The notes: generated by a model not told the origin, from the letters alone. A stretch of 64,000 nt of DNA from Wocania_A spongiicola (GCF_023502325.1 NZ_JAMFLZ010000011.1:1-64000); one strand, 5' to 3'; numbered from the stretch's first letter, positions 27,492-38,321 are shown. Numbers and translations are program-made.

Positions 27492-30041
27492 TTAAGATTC
27501 TGTTGGCTTTTCAGCTTTATCTATGCTAATCTTAAGTTCGTTTGATTTTTTATCTAAATCTATACTGATTTTATCACCTTCTTCTGCATTTGAGGAAATA
27601 ATTTCTTCAGCTAACGCATCTTCAATATATTTTTGAATAGCTCTTTTAAGTGGTCTAGCACCATATTGTTTATCAAAACCTTTATCAGCTATATAATCTT
27701 TAGCACTCTTGCTTAGTTTTAAGGTATAGCCTAAATCTTTAATTCTAATTAAAAGCTTGTCTAGTTCAATATCAATAATTTTGTTGATGTCTTCTTTTTC
27801 TAAAGCATTGAAAACAACAACATCATCAATTCTATTTAAAAACTCTGGAGCAAATGATTTTTTTAATGCATTCTCAATAATCTTAACAGCATTTGCATCT
27901 TCTTGTGCTTTTTGAGAAGCTGTTCCAAAACCAATACCAGTACCAAAATCTTTCAATTTACGAGCACCGATGTTTGACGTCATAATAATGATTGTATTTC
28001 TAAAATCAATTTTTCTACCTAAGCTATCGGTTAAATACCCATCGTCAAGCACTTGTAGTAGCATATTAAATACATCTGGGTGTGCTTTTTCAATTTCATC
28101 TAAAAGAATAACAGCATAAGGCTTGCGTCTTACTTTTTCTGTTAATTGTCCACCTTCTTCATAACCAACATACCCAGGAGGAGCACCAATTAATCTAGAA
28201 ATGGCGAATTTTTCCATGTATTCACTCATGTCTATTCTAACAAGAGACTCTTCGCTATCAAATAACTCTCTAGATAATACTTTTGCTAATTGTGTTTTAC
28301 CAACTCCAGTTTGACCTAAAAATATAAATGACCCAATTGGCTTGTTAGGATCTTTAAGACCCGCACGGTTACGCTGAATAGCTTTTACAACCTTTGCAAC
28401 TGCTTCGTCTTGACCAATTACTTTTCCTTTTATTAGGTTAGGTAATTCTGCCAGTTTATTAATTTCAGTTTGTGCAATTCTATTTACAGGTATACCTGTC
28501 ATCATTGAAACAACATCAGCTACGTTCTCTTCTGTAACTATTTCACGATGTTGCTTGGTATCTTCTTCCCATTTTTCTTGCGCAACAGCTAATTCTTTTT
28601 CAATACGCTTTTCATCATCTCTAAGTTTAGCAGCTTCTTCATATTTCTGCTTTTTAACAACTGCGTTTTTGGTTTCCTTTATAACTTCTAGTTGTTTTTC
28701 TAGTTCTAAAATCTGTTTTGGAACATCAATGTTAGTAATATGAACTCGCGATCCTGCTTCGTCTAAAGCATCAATTGCTTTGTCTGGTAAAAAACGTTCT
28801 GTCATATATCTATTGGTTAACTTTACACAAGCTTCAATAGCTTCTGGTGTATAGTCAACATTATGGTGTTCTTCATATTTACCTTTAATGTTATTTAAGA
28901 TTTCGATTGTTTCTAGAACTGTTGTTGGTTCAACAATAACCTTTTGGAAGCGACGTTCTAGCGCCCCATCTTTTTCAATATACTGCCTGTACTCATCAAG
29001 TGTTGTAGCTCCAATGCATTGAATTTCACCTCTAGCTAAAGCTGGTTTAAACATATTAGAAGCATCTAAACTTCCTGTAGCCCCACCGGCACCAACTATG
29101 GTATGAATTTCGTCAATAAATAAAATAACATCATCATTCTTTTCAAGCTCATTCATCACCGCTTTCATCCGTTCTTCAAATTGTCCACGATACTTAGTTC
29201 CAGCTACCAAACTTGCTAAATCTAAAGTAACCACGCGTTTGTTGAAAAGAATACGTGATACTTTACGCTTTACTATACGCAATGCTAAACCTTCAGCAAT
29301 GGCAGATTTACCAACTCCAGGCTCTCCAATTAATAGTGGGTTATTTTTCTTTCTTCTACTTAATATTTGAGAGACACGTTGAATTTCTTTTTCGCGACCA
29401 ACAACCGGATCTAATTTACCTTCATCAGCTAGAGCTGTTAAGTCACGTCCAAAATTATCTAAAACTGGTGTTTTAGATTTTTTATTAGCTTTTCCAGAGG
29501 GTGCATTAAAGATATTATCTTTTGATGCATCATCTTGTGAACCCGAATCATCATCTTGAAAAGATTCTGCTTTAGGCTCTATATAATCGTTATCGTTAGT
29601 TATCATAAGTTTAAATTGTTCTTTAACATTATCGTAATCGACTTTAAGCTTATTCAAAAGCTTGGTAGTTGGGTCATTTTCATTTCTTAATATACAAAGC
29701 AGTAAATGGGCTGTGTTTATTGAGGTGCTTTGAAATAATTTAGCTTCTAAAAACGTAGTTTTTAAAGCGCGTTCTGCTTGTCTTGTAAGATGTAAATTCT
29801 TTTTCTGATTAGAAGATACACTTATATTTGGGTTTGCAGGACTTAATATTTCTACTTTGCGTCTTAAATGATTTAAATCAATTTCTAAGGCATTTAGTAT
29901 ATTAATAGCCTTACCATCTCCATCACGCAAAAGCCCAAGCATCAAATGTTCGGTACCGATAAAATCGTGACCCAAACGCAATGCCTCCTCTTTGCTATAA
30001 GCAATTACATCTTTTACTCTTGGTGAAAAATTATCATCCAT
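27492..30041 (-). CDS. clpC: ATP-dependent Clp protease ATP-binding subunit ClpC
   Basis: 849 residues. Clp-N domain with two repeats (about 1-150), first AAA+ module with Walker A GEPGVGKSAIAEGL and Walker B VILFIDEIH, a middle coiled region (about 430-500), and second AAA+ module with GQTGVGKTQLAKVL and VILLDEIEKAHPDV. The C-terminal ClpB-D2 small domain is complete. The hexamer unfolds proteins for ClpP. Divergent from gyrA. Confidence 0.95.
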   Translation of the reverse strand: MDDNFSPRVKDVIAYSKEEALRLGHDFIGTEHLMLGLLRDGDGKAINILNALEIDLNHLRRKVEILSPANPNISVSSNQKKNLHLTRQAERALKTTFLEAKLFQSTSINTAHLLLCILRNENDPTTKLLNKLKVDYDNVKEQFKLMITNDNDYIEPKAESFQDDDSGSQDDASKDNIFNAPSGKANKKSKTPVLDNFGRDLTALADEGKLDPVVGREKEIQRVSQILSRRKKNNPLLIGEPGVGKSAIAEGLALRIVKRKVSRILFNKRVVTLDLASLVAGTKYRGQFEERMKAVMNELEKNDDVILFIDEIHTIVGAGGATGSLDASNMFKPALARGEIQCIGATTLDEYRQYIEKDGALERRFQKVIVEPTTVLETIEILNNIKGKYEEHHNVDYTPEAIEACVKLTNRYMTERFLPDKAIDALDEAGSRVHITNIDVPKQILELEKQLEVIKETKNAVVKKQKYEEAAKLRDDEKRIEKELAVAQEKWEEDTKQHREIVTEENVADVVSMMTGIPVNRIAQTEINKLAELPNLIKGKVIGQDEAVAKVVKAIQRNRAGLKDPNKPIGSFIFLGQTGVGKTQLAKVLSRELFDSEESLVRIDMSEYMEKFAISRLIGAPPGYVGYEEGGQLTEKVRRKPYAVILLDEIEKAHPDVFNMLLQVLDDGYLTDSLGRKIDFRNTIIIMTSNIGARKLKDFGTGIGFGTASQKAQEDANAVKIIENALKKSFAPEFLNRIDDVVVFNALEKEDINKIIDIELDKLLIRIKDLGYTLKLSKSAKDYIADKGFDKQYGARPLKRAIQKYIEDALAEEIISSNAEEGDKISIDLDKKSNELKISIDKAEKPTES

Positions 30042-30256
30042 AACTTCTTCCTTTCTGCATTAAAAATAATAATAATAGTTTATTAAAGACAAAAACTGTT
30101 CCTTAAATTGCTAATTGACGAAAAAAACTTTATAAAATCAAAATTTTTAACAGCATACTTATTAACGAAAAAAGGGTGTAAAATTGTTAATAAAAAACAT
30201 GAAAAAACACGACTTAAAAGCCTGCTATGACTAATGAAATAATTATATTAGCATGT

Positions 30257-30288
30257 TTTGAAAAAATCATAAAACTTAATTAAATTTA
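30257..30288 (+). promoter_or_regulatory. Candidate gyrA promoter
   Basis: TTTG (30257-30260), 20-base spacer and TAAATTTA (30281-30288; consensus ends in G). The spacing is right, but the start codon comes 3 bases after the element, which would make the message leaderless. Tentative. The rest of the 250-base gap to clpC shows no other structure I can support. Confidence 0.3.
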
Positions 30289-30291
30289 TTT

Positions 30292-32841
30292 ATGGCAGAA
30301 GGAGAAAAATTGATTCCTATTAATATAGAAGATGAGATGAAATCGGCTTACATTGATTATTCAATGTCGGTCATTGTGTCACGTGCTTTACCAGATGTAA
30401 GAGATGGCTTAAAACCTGTTCATAGACGTGTGCTTTATGGCATGCATGAGTTAGGTGTTAGAGCAAATTCAGCACATAAAAAATCAGCTAGAATAGTAGG
30501 TGAAGTTTTAGGTAAGTATCACCCACATGGAGATACTTCGGTTTATGATGCTATGGTGCGTATGGCCCAAGAATGGAGTTTGCGCTATATGCTTGTAGAT
30601 GGGCAAGGGAATTTTGGTTCAATAGATGGTGACAGTCCTGCAGCAATGCGTTATACAGAAGCACGTATGCGTAAAATATCTGAAGATATGTTGGCAGATA
30701 TTGAAAAGGAAACGGTTGATCATAAACTAAATTTTGACGATACGTTACAAGAACCAACTGTATTACCAACACGTATTCCTGGACTTTTAGTTAATGGAGC
30801 CTCAGGTATTGCAGTAGGTATGGCCACTAATATGCCACCGCACAATTTAACCGAAGTTGTTAATGGTACTATTGCATATATTGAAAATAACGATATAGAA
30901 ATTGATGAGTTAATTACTCATGTTAAAGCCCCTGATTTTCCAACAGGAGGAACTATTTATGGATATGATGGTGTAAAAGAAGCTTTTCATACTGGAAGAG
31001 GGCGTATTGTAATGCGAGGTAAAGCCAATATTGAAGAAGTAAATGGACGTGAGTGTATTATAGTTGAGGAGATTCCTTACCAAGTGAATAAAGCAGATAT
31101 GATTAAAAAGACTGCTGATTTGGTAAATGATAAAAAGTTAGAAGGTATTTCTACAATTCGAGATGAATCTGATAGAAATGGAATGCGAATTGTTTATGTT
31201 TTAAAACGTGATGCTATTCCAAATATCGTTCTTAATAAATTGTTTAAGTATACTGCTTTACAATCGTCTTTTAGTGTAAATAATATTGCATTAGTAAATG
31301 GTCGTCCGCAGCTGTTAAACTTAAAAGAACTAATTCATTATTTTGTAGAGCACAGGCATGAAGTTGTTGTAAGACGTACTACTTATGAATTACGCAAAGC
31401 AGAAGAGCGTGCTCATATATTAGAAGGATTAATTATTGCTTCAGATAATATTGATGAAGTTATTAAAATAATTAGAGCATCATCTAATGCAGATGAAGCT
31501 CGCGAAAGTTTAATAAAACGTTTCGAGCTTTCAGAAATACAGGCTAAAGCTATTGTTGAAATGCGTTTGCGTCAACTTACAGGTTTAGAGCAAGACAAAT
31601 TGCGTTCTGAGTACGATGATTTAATGATTACCATAGAAGATTTAAAAGACATTCTTGATAAAAAAGAACGTCGTATGGATATTATTAAAGTCGAATTAGA
31701 AACGGTAAGAGATAAGTATGGGGATGAGCGTCGTTCAATTATTGAGTATGCTGGTGGTGATTTAAGTATAGAAGATATGATTCCTAATGAAAAAGTAGTT
31801 ATTACTATTTCTCATGCAGGGTATATTAAACGTACATCACTTACAGAATATAAAACACAAAATAGAGGGGGAGTTGGTCAAAAAGCATCTACCACTCGAA
31901 ATGAAGATTTCTTAGAACATTTATTTGTGGGTACTAACCACCAATATATGCTATTCTTCACTCAAAAAGGGAAGTGTTTCTGGATGCGTGTTTATGAAAT
32001 TCCAGAAGGTAGTAAAACCTCTAAAGGAAGAGCTATACAAAACTTAATAAATATTGAGCAAGATGATAAAGTGATGGCTTTTATTTGTACTCAAGATTTA
32101 AAAGATGAAGAGTATATAAACAGTCATTATGTAATAATGGCTACAAAAAAGGGTCAAGTTAAAAAGACTTCTTTAGAACAATATTCTCGTCCTAGAACGA
32201 ATGGTATTAATGCCATTACTATAAAAGAAGACGATGTTTTATTAGAAGCTAAGTTAACTACTGGGGAAAGTCAAGTTATGTTAGCACTAAAATCTGGTAA
32301 GGCTATTCGTTTTGAAGAGGCAAAGACAAGACCAATGGGTCGTGGAGCTTCTGGTGTACGCGGAATTCGTTTGCAAGATGAAAAAACAGATGAAGTTATT
32401 GGAATGATAGCTGTTGACGATATGGAAAGCAACATTCTTGTAGTATCAGAGAATGGATATGGTAAACGTTCTAGTCTTGAGGACTATAGGATTACCAACA
32501 GAGGAGGAAAGGGCGTAAAAACCATCTCTATTACAGAAAAAACGGGTAACTTAGTGTCTATTAAAAATGTAACTGATGATGATGATTTAATGATTATCAA
32601 TAAATCTGGAATAGCAATCCGTATGGCAGTTCAAGATTTAAGAGTTATGGGTAGAGCTACTCAAGGAGTTAAGTTAATTAACTTAAAGGGAAGTGATTCT
32701 ATTGCAGCGGTAGCCAAAGTTATGCATGATGAAGATGAGGTGGATGATGTGGATGCTTCTGAAACTACTGAAAACACTGGTGTTATTGAAGATGGCACAA
32801 CTCTTGATAATAATTCAGAGGAAAACAATATTGACAATTAA
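30292..32841 (+). CDS. gyrA: DNA gyrase subunit A
   Basis: 849 residues. The breakage-reunion domain has the catalytic Tyr121 in AAMRYTEARM, and the C-terminal beta-pinwheel (about 510-810) has the GyrA box-like QNRGGVGQKAS. The tail is acidic. The quinolone-binding segment reads HPHGDTSVYD, with Thr82 at the position of Ser83 in E. coli and Asp86 for Asp87; Thr at this site is the wild type in some Flavobacterium, so it is not evidence of resistance by mutation. The TPR gene begins 15 bases downstream. Confidence 0.97.
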   Translation: MAEGEKLIPINIEDEMKSAYIDYSMSVIVSRALPDVRDGLKPVHRRVLYGMHELGVRANSAHKKSARIVGEVLGKYHPHGDTSVYDAMVRMAQEWSLRYMLVDGQGNFGSIDGDSPAAMRYTEARMRKISEDMLADIEKETVDHKLNFDDTLQEPTVLPTRIPGLLVNGASGIAVGMATNMPPHNLTEVVNGTIAYIENNDIEIDELITHVKAPDFPTGGTIYGYDGVKEAFHTGRGRIVMRGKANIEEVNGRECIIVEEIPYQVNKADMIKKTADLVNDKKLEGISTIRDESDRNGMRIVYVLKRDAIPNIVLNKLFKYTALQSSFSVNNIALVNGRPQLLNLKELIHYFVEHRHEVVVRRTTYELRKAEERAHILEGLIIASDNIDEVIKIIRASSNADEARESLIKRFELSEIQAKAIVEMRLRQLTGLEQDKLRSEYDDLMITIEDLKDILDKKERRMDIIKVELETVRDKYGDERRSIIEYAGGDLSIEDMIPNEKVVITISHAGYIKRTSLTEYKTQNRGGVGQKASTTRNEDFLEHLFVGTNHQYMLFFTQKGKCFWMRVYEIPEGSKTSKGRAIQNLINIEQDDKVMAFICTQDLKDEEYINSHYVIMATKKGQVKKTSLEQYSRPRTNGINAITIKEDDVLLEAKLTTGESQVMLALKSGKAIRFEEAKTRPMGRGASGVRGIRLQDEKTDEVIGMIAVDDMESNILVVSENGYGKRSSLEDYRITNRGGKGVKTISITEKTGNLVSIKNVTDDDDLMIINKSGIAIRMAVQDLRVMGRATQGVKLINLKGSDSIAAVAKVMHDEDEVDDVDASETTENTGVIEDGTTLDNNSEENNIDN

Positions 32842-32856
32842 CTAAATATTATTAAA

Positions 32857-34107
32857 ATGAAAAAACAATTAATTATAGCTTTAACTTTTTCAATATGTGC
32901 ATTTTCATTTGCACAAAAAAAGGAATTGAAATCTGCAGAAAGAGCTATTAAAGGAAGTAACTTTGCTGAAGCTAAGGCAGCATTAAGTCAAGCTAAAGCT
33001 TTTATGTCTTCTATGGATGAAAAAAATAAAGCAAAGTATTATTATCTATTAGGAAAAGCATTATATGCTGGAGGAGCAGGCTCTAGCGAAGATATTGATA
33101 AAGCTTTGGAAAGTTTAGATAATGTTAAGGGAGCTTATGCATCTGAGATTACAGAAATGAAACAAAATATGACTAACAGTATTTTGACTAAGGGTAATAA
33201 AGCCTACGAAGATAAAGATTATTCAACTGCTTCAAAGCATTTTGAGCATGCATATAAAACTTCAAAATCAGATACTTTATTTCTTTACTATGCAGCTGCA
33301 ACAGCAGTAAATGTGCAAGAATTTGACAGAGCTTTAAGACTATATGAAGAGTTAAAATCATTAGGTTATACAGGTATTCAAAAAGAGTATTTTGCAACAA
33401 ATGCAGAAACTGGAAAAGAAGAAGTTATGGATAAAACAAATCGTGATCTTTATGTAAAAGCTAAAAGTCATATCAAGCCAGGTGAACGATTAACGGAATC
33501 AAAAAAACCTGAGATAGTTAAAAATATTGCTCTTATATATGTTAGTAATGGTGATAACGAAAAAGCTATAGCGGCAATGAAAGATGCTAGAGCTGAAAGT
33601 CCAGATGACATTAACTTATTACTTTCTGAAGCTAATGTTCACTTCAAAATGGGAAATAAGGATGAGTTTAAAAGGCTATTAGAAATTGCTACTCAAAAAG
33701 ATCCTAAAAATCCTGAATTACAATATAATTTAGGAGTTATTGCTTCTGAGTCTGGAGATAATGAAGCTGCAAAAAAATATTATGACAAAGCTATAGAGTT
33801 AGATCCTGATTATATAAACGCTTACATAAATACGGCAGCTTTAATTTTAAATGGAGAACAAGCCCTTATAGAAGAAATGAATGGTCTAGGAAGTTCTGCT
33901 GCTGACGACAAACGTTATGATGAGTTAAGAGAAGAACGCCAAAATATTTACAGAAGTGCTATCCCTTATTTAGATAAAGCACTTAGTATTAATTCTGAAA
34001 ATATCAATGCTGCTAAAACATTAATGAACATTTATAGTGTTTTAGGAGAAACAGATAAATTTAAAGCAATTAAAGAAAAAGTTGATGCTATTGAAGCTGG
34101 AAACTAA
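32857..34107 (+). CDS. Secreted tetratricopeptide-repeat protein
   Basis: 416 residues. Signal peptide (ends near FSFAQ), then several TPR units. The clearest are NKAYEDKDYSTASKHFEHAY (about 110-130), ALIYVSNGDNEKAIAAMKDA (about 228-245) and YNLGVIASESGDNEAAKKYYDKAIELDPDY. It probably acts as a periplasmic scaffold. Close coupling to gyrA (15-base gap) suggests one transcript; the functional link is unknown. Confidence 0.88.
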   Translation: MKKQLIIALTFSICAFSFAQKKELKSAERAIKGSNFAEAKAALSQAKAFMSSMDEKNKAKYYYLLGKALYAGGAGSSEDIDKALESLDNVKGAYASEITEMKQNMTNSILTKGNKAYEDKDYSTASKHFEHAYKTSKSDTLFLYYAAATAVNVQEFDRALRLYEELKSLGYTGIQKEYFATNAETGKEEVMDKTNRDLYVKAKSHIKPGERLTESKKPEIVKNIALIYVSNGDNEKAIAAMKDARAESPDDINLLLSEANVHFKMGNKDEFKRLLEIATQKDPKNPELQYNLGVIASESGDNEAAKKYYDKAIELDPDYINAYINTAALILNGEQALIEEMNGLGSSAADDKRYDELREERQNIYRSAIPYLDKALSINSENINAAKTLMNIYSVLGETDKFKAIKEKVDAIEAGN

Positions 34108-34124
34108 TTTAAAGAGTTTGAATA

Positions 34125-34157
34125 TAAAAAAAGCCGCGATTTGCGGCTTTTTTTATA
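34125..34157. terminator. Bidirectional terminator
   Basis: AAAAAGCCGC-GATTT-GCGGCTTTTT hairpin with A/T-runs on both sides, lying between the convergent TPR and NlpC/P60 genes; it slightly overlaps the latter's stop. Confidence 0.85.
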
Positions 34158-34902
34158 TTATTTTTTTAATAACTCTAAGTTTATGTGTATGCGTTTTTTT
34201 ATCTACATTATAAATGCCAGAATGATCTAACCTATCAATTCTTACTTTACCGTGTGCATGTATGATATAATTATCTTTCATAATAATACCCACATGGATA
34301 ATTGCGCCTTCGCTATTATCAAAAAAAGCTAGGTCTCCAGGTTCACTTTCTTCAATAAAACTTAAAGCTTCTCCTTGAGTTGCTTGTTGTGAAGCATCTC
34401 TAAGAAGCTTATACCCATTTAACTTATAAACCATTTGTGTAAAACCAGAACAGTCTATACCAAAAGGCGTTTTTCCTCCCCATAGATAAGGTGCATTTAA
34501 ATATAAAAAAGCTGTTTTTATAAGATTGCTTTTCGTTAAAACACCCTCAATAGAATTGCCATCATAATGTTGATTTAAAATAGATAAACCATTAAGAGTA
34601 GATCCTAACGAAATTGAATATAATTGCTTGTTTTCATCTTGAACAAATTCAACTAAATCAGCCGAAAGTTTTTGCGTTTCATTATTTAATGATTTGTACT
34701 GGTCTACAGTAATTTCAAGATATTGTTTATTGTCAATCCAACCTTCATATTTGTCAAAAGCTAGTCGGATCTTACTCCAAGACTTTCTTTGTTCTAAAAT
34801 TTTAAAATAATCGCCATACAGTACTTGAGAAACTAGTTCACTTTTATCAGATGGTTCAAATCTTAGGGGAACAATGCTTAAGTTACAAATTCCGTATAGC
34901 AT
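34153..34902 (-). CDS. C40 (NlpC/P60) peptidase with N-terminal SH3 domain
   Basis: 249 residues. SH3-like part (about 1-65, with QVLYGDYFKILEQRKSWSKIRL) followed by the NlpC/P60 domain with catalytic Cys in FGIDCSGFTQMVYK, His in AIIHVGIIM and a third polar His in YIIHAHGKVR. The family cleaves gamma-D-Glu-diaminopimelate bonds in cell-wall peptides. No signal peptide is seen, so it may act in the cytoplasm in muropeptide recycling, like YkfC. It is 6 bases from the thiolase gene. Confidence 0.88.
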   Translation of the reverse strand: MLYGICNLSIVPLRFEPSDKSELVSQVLYGDYFKILEQRKSWSKIRLAFDKYEGWIDNKQYLEITVDQYKSLNNETQKLSADLVEFVQDENKQLYSISLGSTLNGLSILNQHYDGNSIEGVLTKSNLIKTAFLYLNAPYLWGGKTPFGIDCSGFTQMVYKLNGYKLLRDASQQATQGEALSFIEESEPGDLAFFDNSEGAIIHVGIIMKDNYIIHAHGKVRIDRLDHSGIYNVDKKTHTHKLRVIKKII

Positions 34903-34908
34903 TCAAAA

Positions 34909-36087
34909 TTAATTACGTTCAATAACAACTGCAGATGCACCGCCACCTCCATTACATATAGCAGCCGCACCAATCTTTGCATTATTTTGTTCTAAAACAT
35001 TTAATAAAGTAATAAGTATTCTAACTCCAGAGCACCCAAGAGGGTGACCAAGAGAAACTGCTCCTCCATTAACATTTACGTTACTATCATTCAGACCAAG
35101 AATTTTCATGTTTGCCAAGCCTACAATAGAGAAGGCTTCATTAAATTCAAAATAATCTACATCATCAATTGTAATATTAGCTCTATTTAAAGCTTTGGGT
35201 AAAGCTTTGGCTGGGGCTGTTGTAAACCATTCTGGTTCATGTGCAGCATCAGCATAACTCTTTATAGTTGCTAAGGGGTTTAAACCTAATTCTTCAGCTT
35301 TTTCTTTACTCATTAAAACCATTGCGCCTGCACCGTCATTTATCGTTGAAGCATTAGCTGCGGTTACAGTACCATCTTTAGTAAAAGCAGGTCTTAATTG
35401 GGGTATCTTTTCTATTTTAACATTAGTAAATTCTTCATCTTTACTAACTATTTTAGGCTCACCTCTTCGTTGAGGAACTTCAACGGGAACAACTTCATTA
35501 TCAAATTTACCACTATCCCAAGCTGCAGCAGAACGTTTATAAGACTGTATTGCAAATGCATCTTGCTCCTCTCTAGAAAATTTATATTCTGTAGCACATG
35601 CATCAGCACAAACTCCCATAGCGTTTTGATCGTAAGCATCTACTAACCCGTCTTTTTGCATCCCGTCAATTAAAGTTGTCGGGCCAAACTTTGTACCTGT
35701 TCTAGCATATAAGTAATGAGGAATTAAACTCATATTCTCCATGCCACCAGCAACAATAATATTGGCATCGCCAAGTGCTATAGATTGAGCAGCTTGCATA
35801 ACTGTTTTCATTCCAGAAGCACAAACTTTATTTATAGTAGTACAAGGCACTGTATTAGGTATACCTGCATAAATTGCTGCTTGCCTTGCAGGTGCTTGTC
35901 CTGTTCCAGCTTGAACTACATTACCCATTAATACTTCTTCAACCTGCTCCGGTTTTAAATTAATTTTTTCTAATGCACCTTTAATAGCTATTGCCCCTAA
36001 TTTAGTAGCGGGAATTGTAGATAAAGCACCCAAAAAACTTCCTATTGGTGTTCTAGCTGCCGATACAATAACAACTTCTTTACTCAT
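34909..36087 (-). CDS. Acetyl-CoA C-acyltransferase (thiolase)
   Basis: 392 residues. Catalytic Cys in TINKVCASGMKTVM (about 89), His in GGAVSLGHPLGCSG (about 350) and Cys in AAICNGGGGASAV (about 380). It condenses or cleaves acyl-CoA, probably acetoacetyl-CoA. No other beta-oxidation gene is near, so whether it is biosynthetic or degradative cannot be decided. Length is normal. Confidence 0.93.
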   Translation of the reverse strand: MSKEVVIVSAARTPIGSFLGALSTIPATKLGAIAIKGALEKINLKPEQVEEVLMGNVVQAGTGQAPARQAAIYAGIPNTVPCTTINKVCASGMKTVMQAAQSIALGDANIIVAGGMENMSLIPHYLYARTGTKFGPTTLIDGMQKDGLVDAYDQNAMGVCADACATEYKFSREEQDAFAIQSYKRSAAAWDSGKFDNEVVPVEVPQRRGEPKIVSKDEEFTNVKIEKIPQLRPAFTKDGTVTAANASTINDGAGAMVLMSKEKAEELGLNPLATIKSYADAAHEPEWFTTAPAKALPKALNRANITIDDVDYFEFNEAFSIVGLANMKILGLNDSNVNVNGGAVSLGHPLGCSGVRILITLLNVLEQNNAKIGAAAICNGGGGASAVVIERN

Positions 36088-36215
36088 TTTTTAATTCTTA
36101 AATTTTAATGCAACGAAAATAATCAATTTTTAGTAGAACTTTACTATGATTAGTATATTATAAAAACATAAAAAGGCTTAGAAATTTATTACATTTGAAA
36201 ACACTAAACTGTAAA

Positions 36216-38264
36216 ATGAAAGATTTTATAAATAAACTTTACCGAAACCATTCTTTAATATATAAGGGACTATTATTTATATGTACTACGTTTTTAATTG
36301 TGTATTTATTTCCTAAAAGTGGAAAGTTTAAGTATAATTTTGAAAAAGGAAAGCCTTGGCAATCTGAAAATTTATATGCGCCGTTTAATTTTGCTATAAA
36401 GAAAACTGAGAATGAAATTAGCAAAGAGAAGCAAGCGATAGAAGATAACAAAATACTTTATTTTAATGTTGATAAAACAATTAGTGTTAAGATAAAAAGC
36501 GAGTTTGAAACTCAATTTAAAAATGTATTTGCAGATTCTATTACCAAATTCAATTTAGATGAATTATTAAAAACTGGAAATGTAATAATTAGCGAGTTAT
36601 ATCAGTTTGGTATTTTGAATGAAGATTATAGTTTTCCAGACAATAAGGTTGTAACTATTCTTGATAATCGTGTTGAAAAGGAAAAAGTATTGTTTTCAAA
36701 CTTAATTAAGCAAGATGAAGTAGTATCAATTATTGAAAAAAACCTTTCCAATCAGAATTTATCAAGATTCAAAACCAACTTTGTTTCGTTGTTTTTTGAT
36801 TTTGTTGAACCTAACCTGTTTTTTGACGAGTCGACAACAGAAAAAGCTTTACAAGATGAGTTTGATAAAATAGCTTACGCTAGAGGAAGTGTGGAGAAAG
36901 GCACTTTGATTATTTCGAAGGGAGAGGTTATTGAAGGAGACAAATACCAAAAATTAAAATCATTACAATCTGAGTATGAGTCACAAGTTTGGAGTAAATC
37001 AAATTATAACTGGATATTATTTGCATATACACTATTAGTAGCATTAGCTTTATTAATGTTGTTATTATTCTTAAGAAAATATAGGGCAGATGTGTTTGAA
37101 AACAATACTAAAGTTACTTTTATTTTCTTCAACATATTTTTAATGATACTAATTACAACGTTGGTTGTAAACTACAATTCTAAATATATCTATATTGTAC
37201 CAATTTGTATTCTACCATTAGTTTTTAAGGCTTTTTTCGATGCACGATTAGGGTTGTTTGCCCACGTAATTACGGTTCTGCTATTAGGGTTCATAGTACC
37301 TAATAGTTACGAATACATGTTCCTTCAAATTATTGCAGGTATAGTCACAATTTTAACAGTTTCAGAGTTATATAAAAGGGCGAATTTATTTATTTCTGTA
37401 GGGCAGATTACATTAATTTATATTGTTGCTTATTTTGCATTTTTTGTAATTCATGAAGGTACAGTAGAAACTATTAGATGGGAAACATTTATATGGTTTA
37501 TTCTTTGTGGACTTGCTACTTTGTTTGTACAACCATTAATATATATATATGAAAAACTTTTTGGATTAGTTTCTGATGTTTCGCTTCTAGAGTTATCCGA
37601 TACTAACTCAAAACTATTAAAAGAACTTTCAAATATAGCACCAGGAACATTTCATCACTCTTTAAATGTTGCAAATTTAGCTGAAGCTTCAGCAAATGAA
37701 ATAGGAGCAAATGCAATGCTAATTAGAGTAGGAGCATTGTACCATGATATTGGAAAAATGAAAAACCCAACATATTTTACCGAAAATCAATCTACTGGAA
37801 TTAATCCGCATGATGAATTATCATCAAAAGAAAGTGCTAAAATTATAACCGATCATGTTATTAATGGTATTGAGATTGCCAGAAAAAATAATTTGCCAGA
37901 TCGGGTTATAGATTTTATTAGAACACATCATGGTACAAGTGTTGTTTATTATTTTTATATGAAAGAAAAAGATCAGCAAAAAGAAGTTGATAAATTAGAT
38001 TTTAGCTATCCAGGACCAAAACCTTTTAGTAAAGAAACAGCAATTTTAATGATGTGTGATAGTGTTGAAGCTGCATCTAAAAGTTTAAAAGATCCAACCT
38101 CAACAAAGATCGATGCATTTGTAGAAAATATTATTAATAAGCAAATTGAAGAGGGGCAATTCTTAAATGCAAATATTACATTTAAAGAAATTCAATCTAT
38201 AAAAAAAGTGCTAAAGCACAAGCTAGCAAATATTTACCATTTGCGTATTGAATACCCAGAATAA
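36216..38264 (+). CDS. PgpH-like 7TM HD phosphodiesterase (cyclic-di-AMP)
   Basis: 682 residues from the ATG at 36216 (a TTG seven codons upstream is less likely). One N-terminal membrane segment, an extracytoplasmic 7TMR-HDED region (about 50-260), about seven membrane helices (about 265-450) and a C-terminal HD domain (about 465-640) with HHSLNVANLAEAS, LYHDIGK and FIRTHHGTSVVYYF. This arrangement is that of PgpH, which breaks down the second messenger c-di-AMP. No cyclase is in the window. Confidence 0.9.
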   Translation: MKDFINKLYRNHSLIYKGLLFICTTFLIVYLFPKSGKFKYNFEKGKPWQSENLYAPFNFAIKKTENEISKEKQAIEDNKILYFNVDKTISVKIKSEFETQFKNVFADSITKFNLDELLKTGNVIISELYQFGILNEDYSFPDNKVVTILDNRVEKEKVLFSNLIKQDEVVSIIEKNLSNQNLSRFKTNFVSLFFDFVEPNLFFDESTTEKALQDEFDKIAYARGSVEKGTLIISKGEVIEGDKYQKLKSLQSEYESQVWSKSNYNWILFAYTLLVALALLMLLLFLRKYRADVFENNTKVTFIFFNIFLMILITTLVVNYNSKYIYIVPICILPLVFKAFFDARLGLFAHVITVLLLGFIVPNSYEYMFLQIIAGIVTILTVSELYKRANLFISVGQITLIYIVAYFAFFVIHEGTVETIRWETFIWFILCGLATLFVQPLIYIYEKLFGLVSDVSLLELSDTNSKLLKELSNIAPGTFHHSLNVANLAEASANEIGANAMLIRVGALYHDIGKMKNPTYFTENQSTGINPHDELSSKESAKIITDHVINGIEIARKNNLPDRVIDFIRTHHGTSVVYYFYMKEKDQQKEVDKLDFSYPGPKPFSKETAILMMCDSVEAASKSLKDPTSTKIDAFVENIINKQIEEGQFLNANITFKEIQSIKKVLKHKLANIYHLRIEYPE

Positions 38265-38290
38265 AATTTATAAAAAAGTAAATAAAATAG

Positions 38291-38321
38291 TTGCGTTCTT
38301 TCAGATGAAATATTACATTTG
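38291..38321 (+). promoter_or_regulatory. Promoter for the tRNA-Ser/tRNA-Pro unit
   Basis: TTG at 38291-38293, 20-base spacer and TACATTTG at 38314-38321, an exact match to TAnnTTTG. The first tRNA begins 33 bases downstream. Confidence 0.6.

Noticed and set aside
30499..30548. Thr82 in the gyrase quinolone-binding region as a resistance mutation
   Set aside because: Thr is the natural residue here in some Flavobacterium; the neighbouring acidic residue is unchanged.
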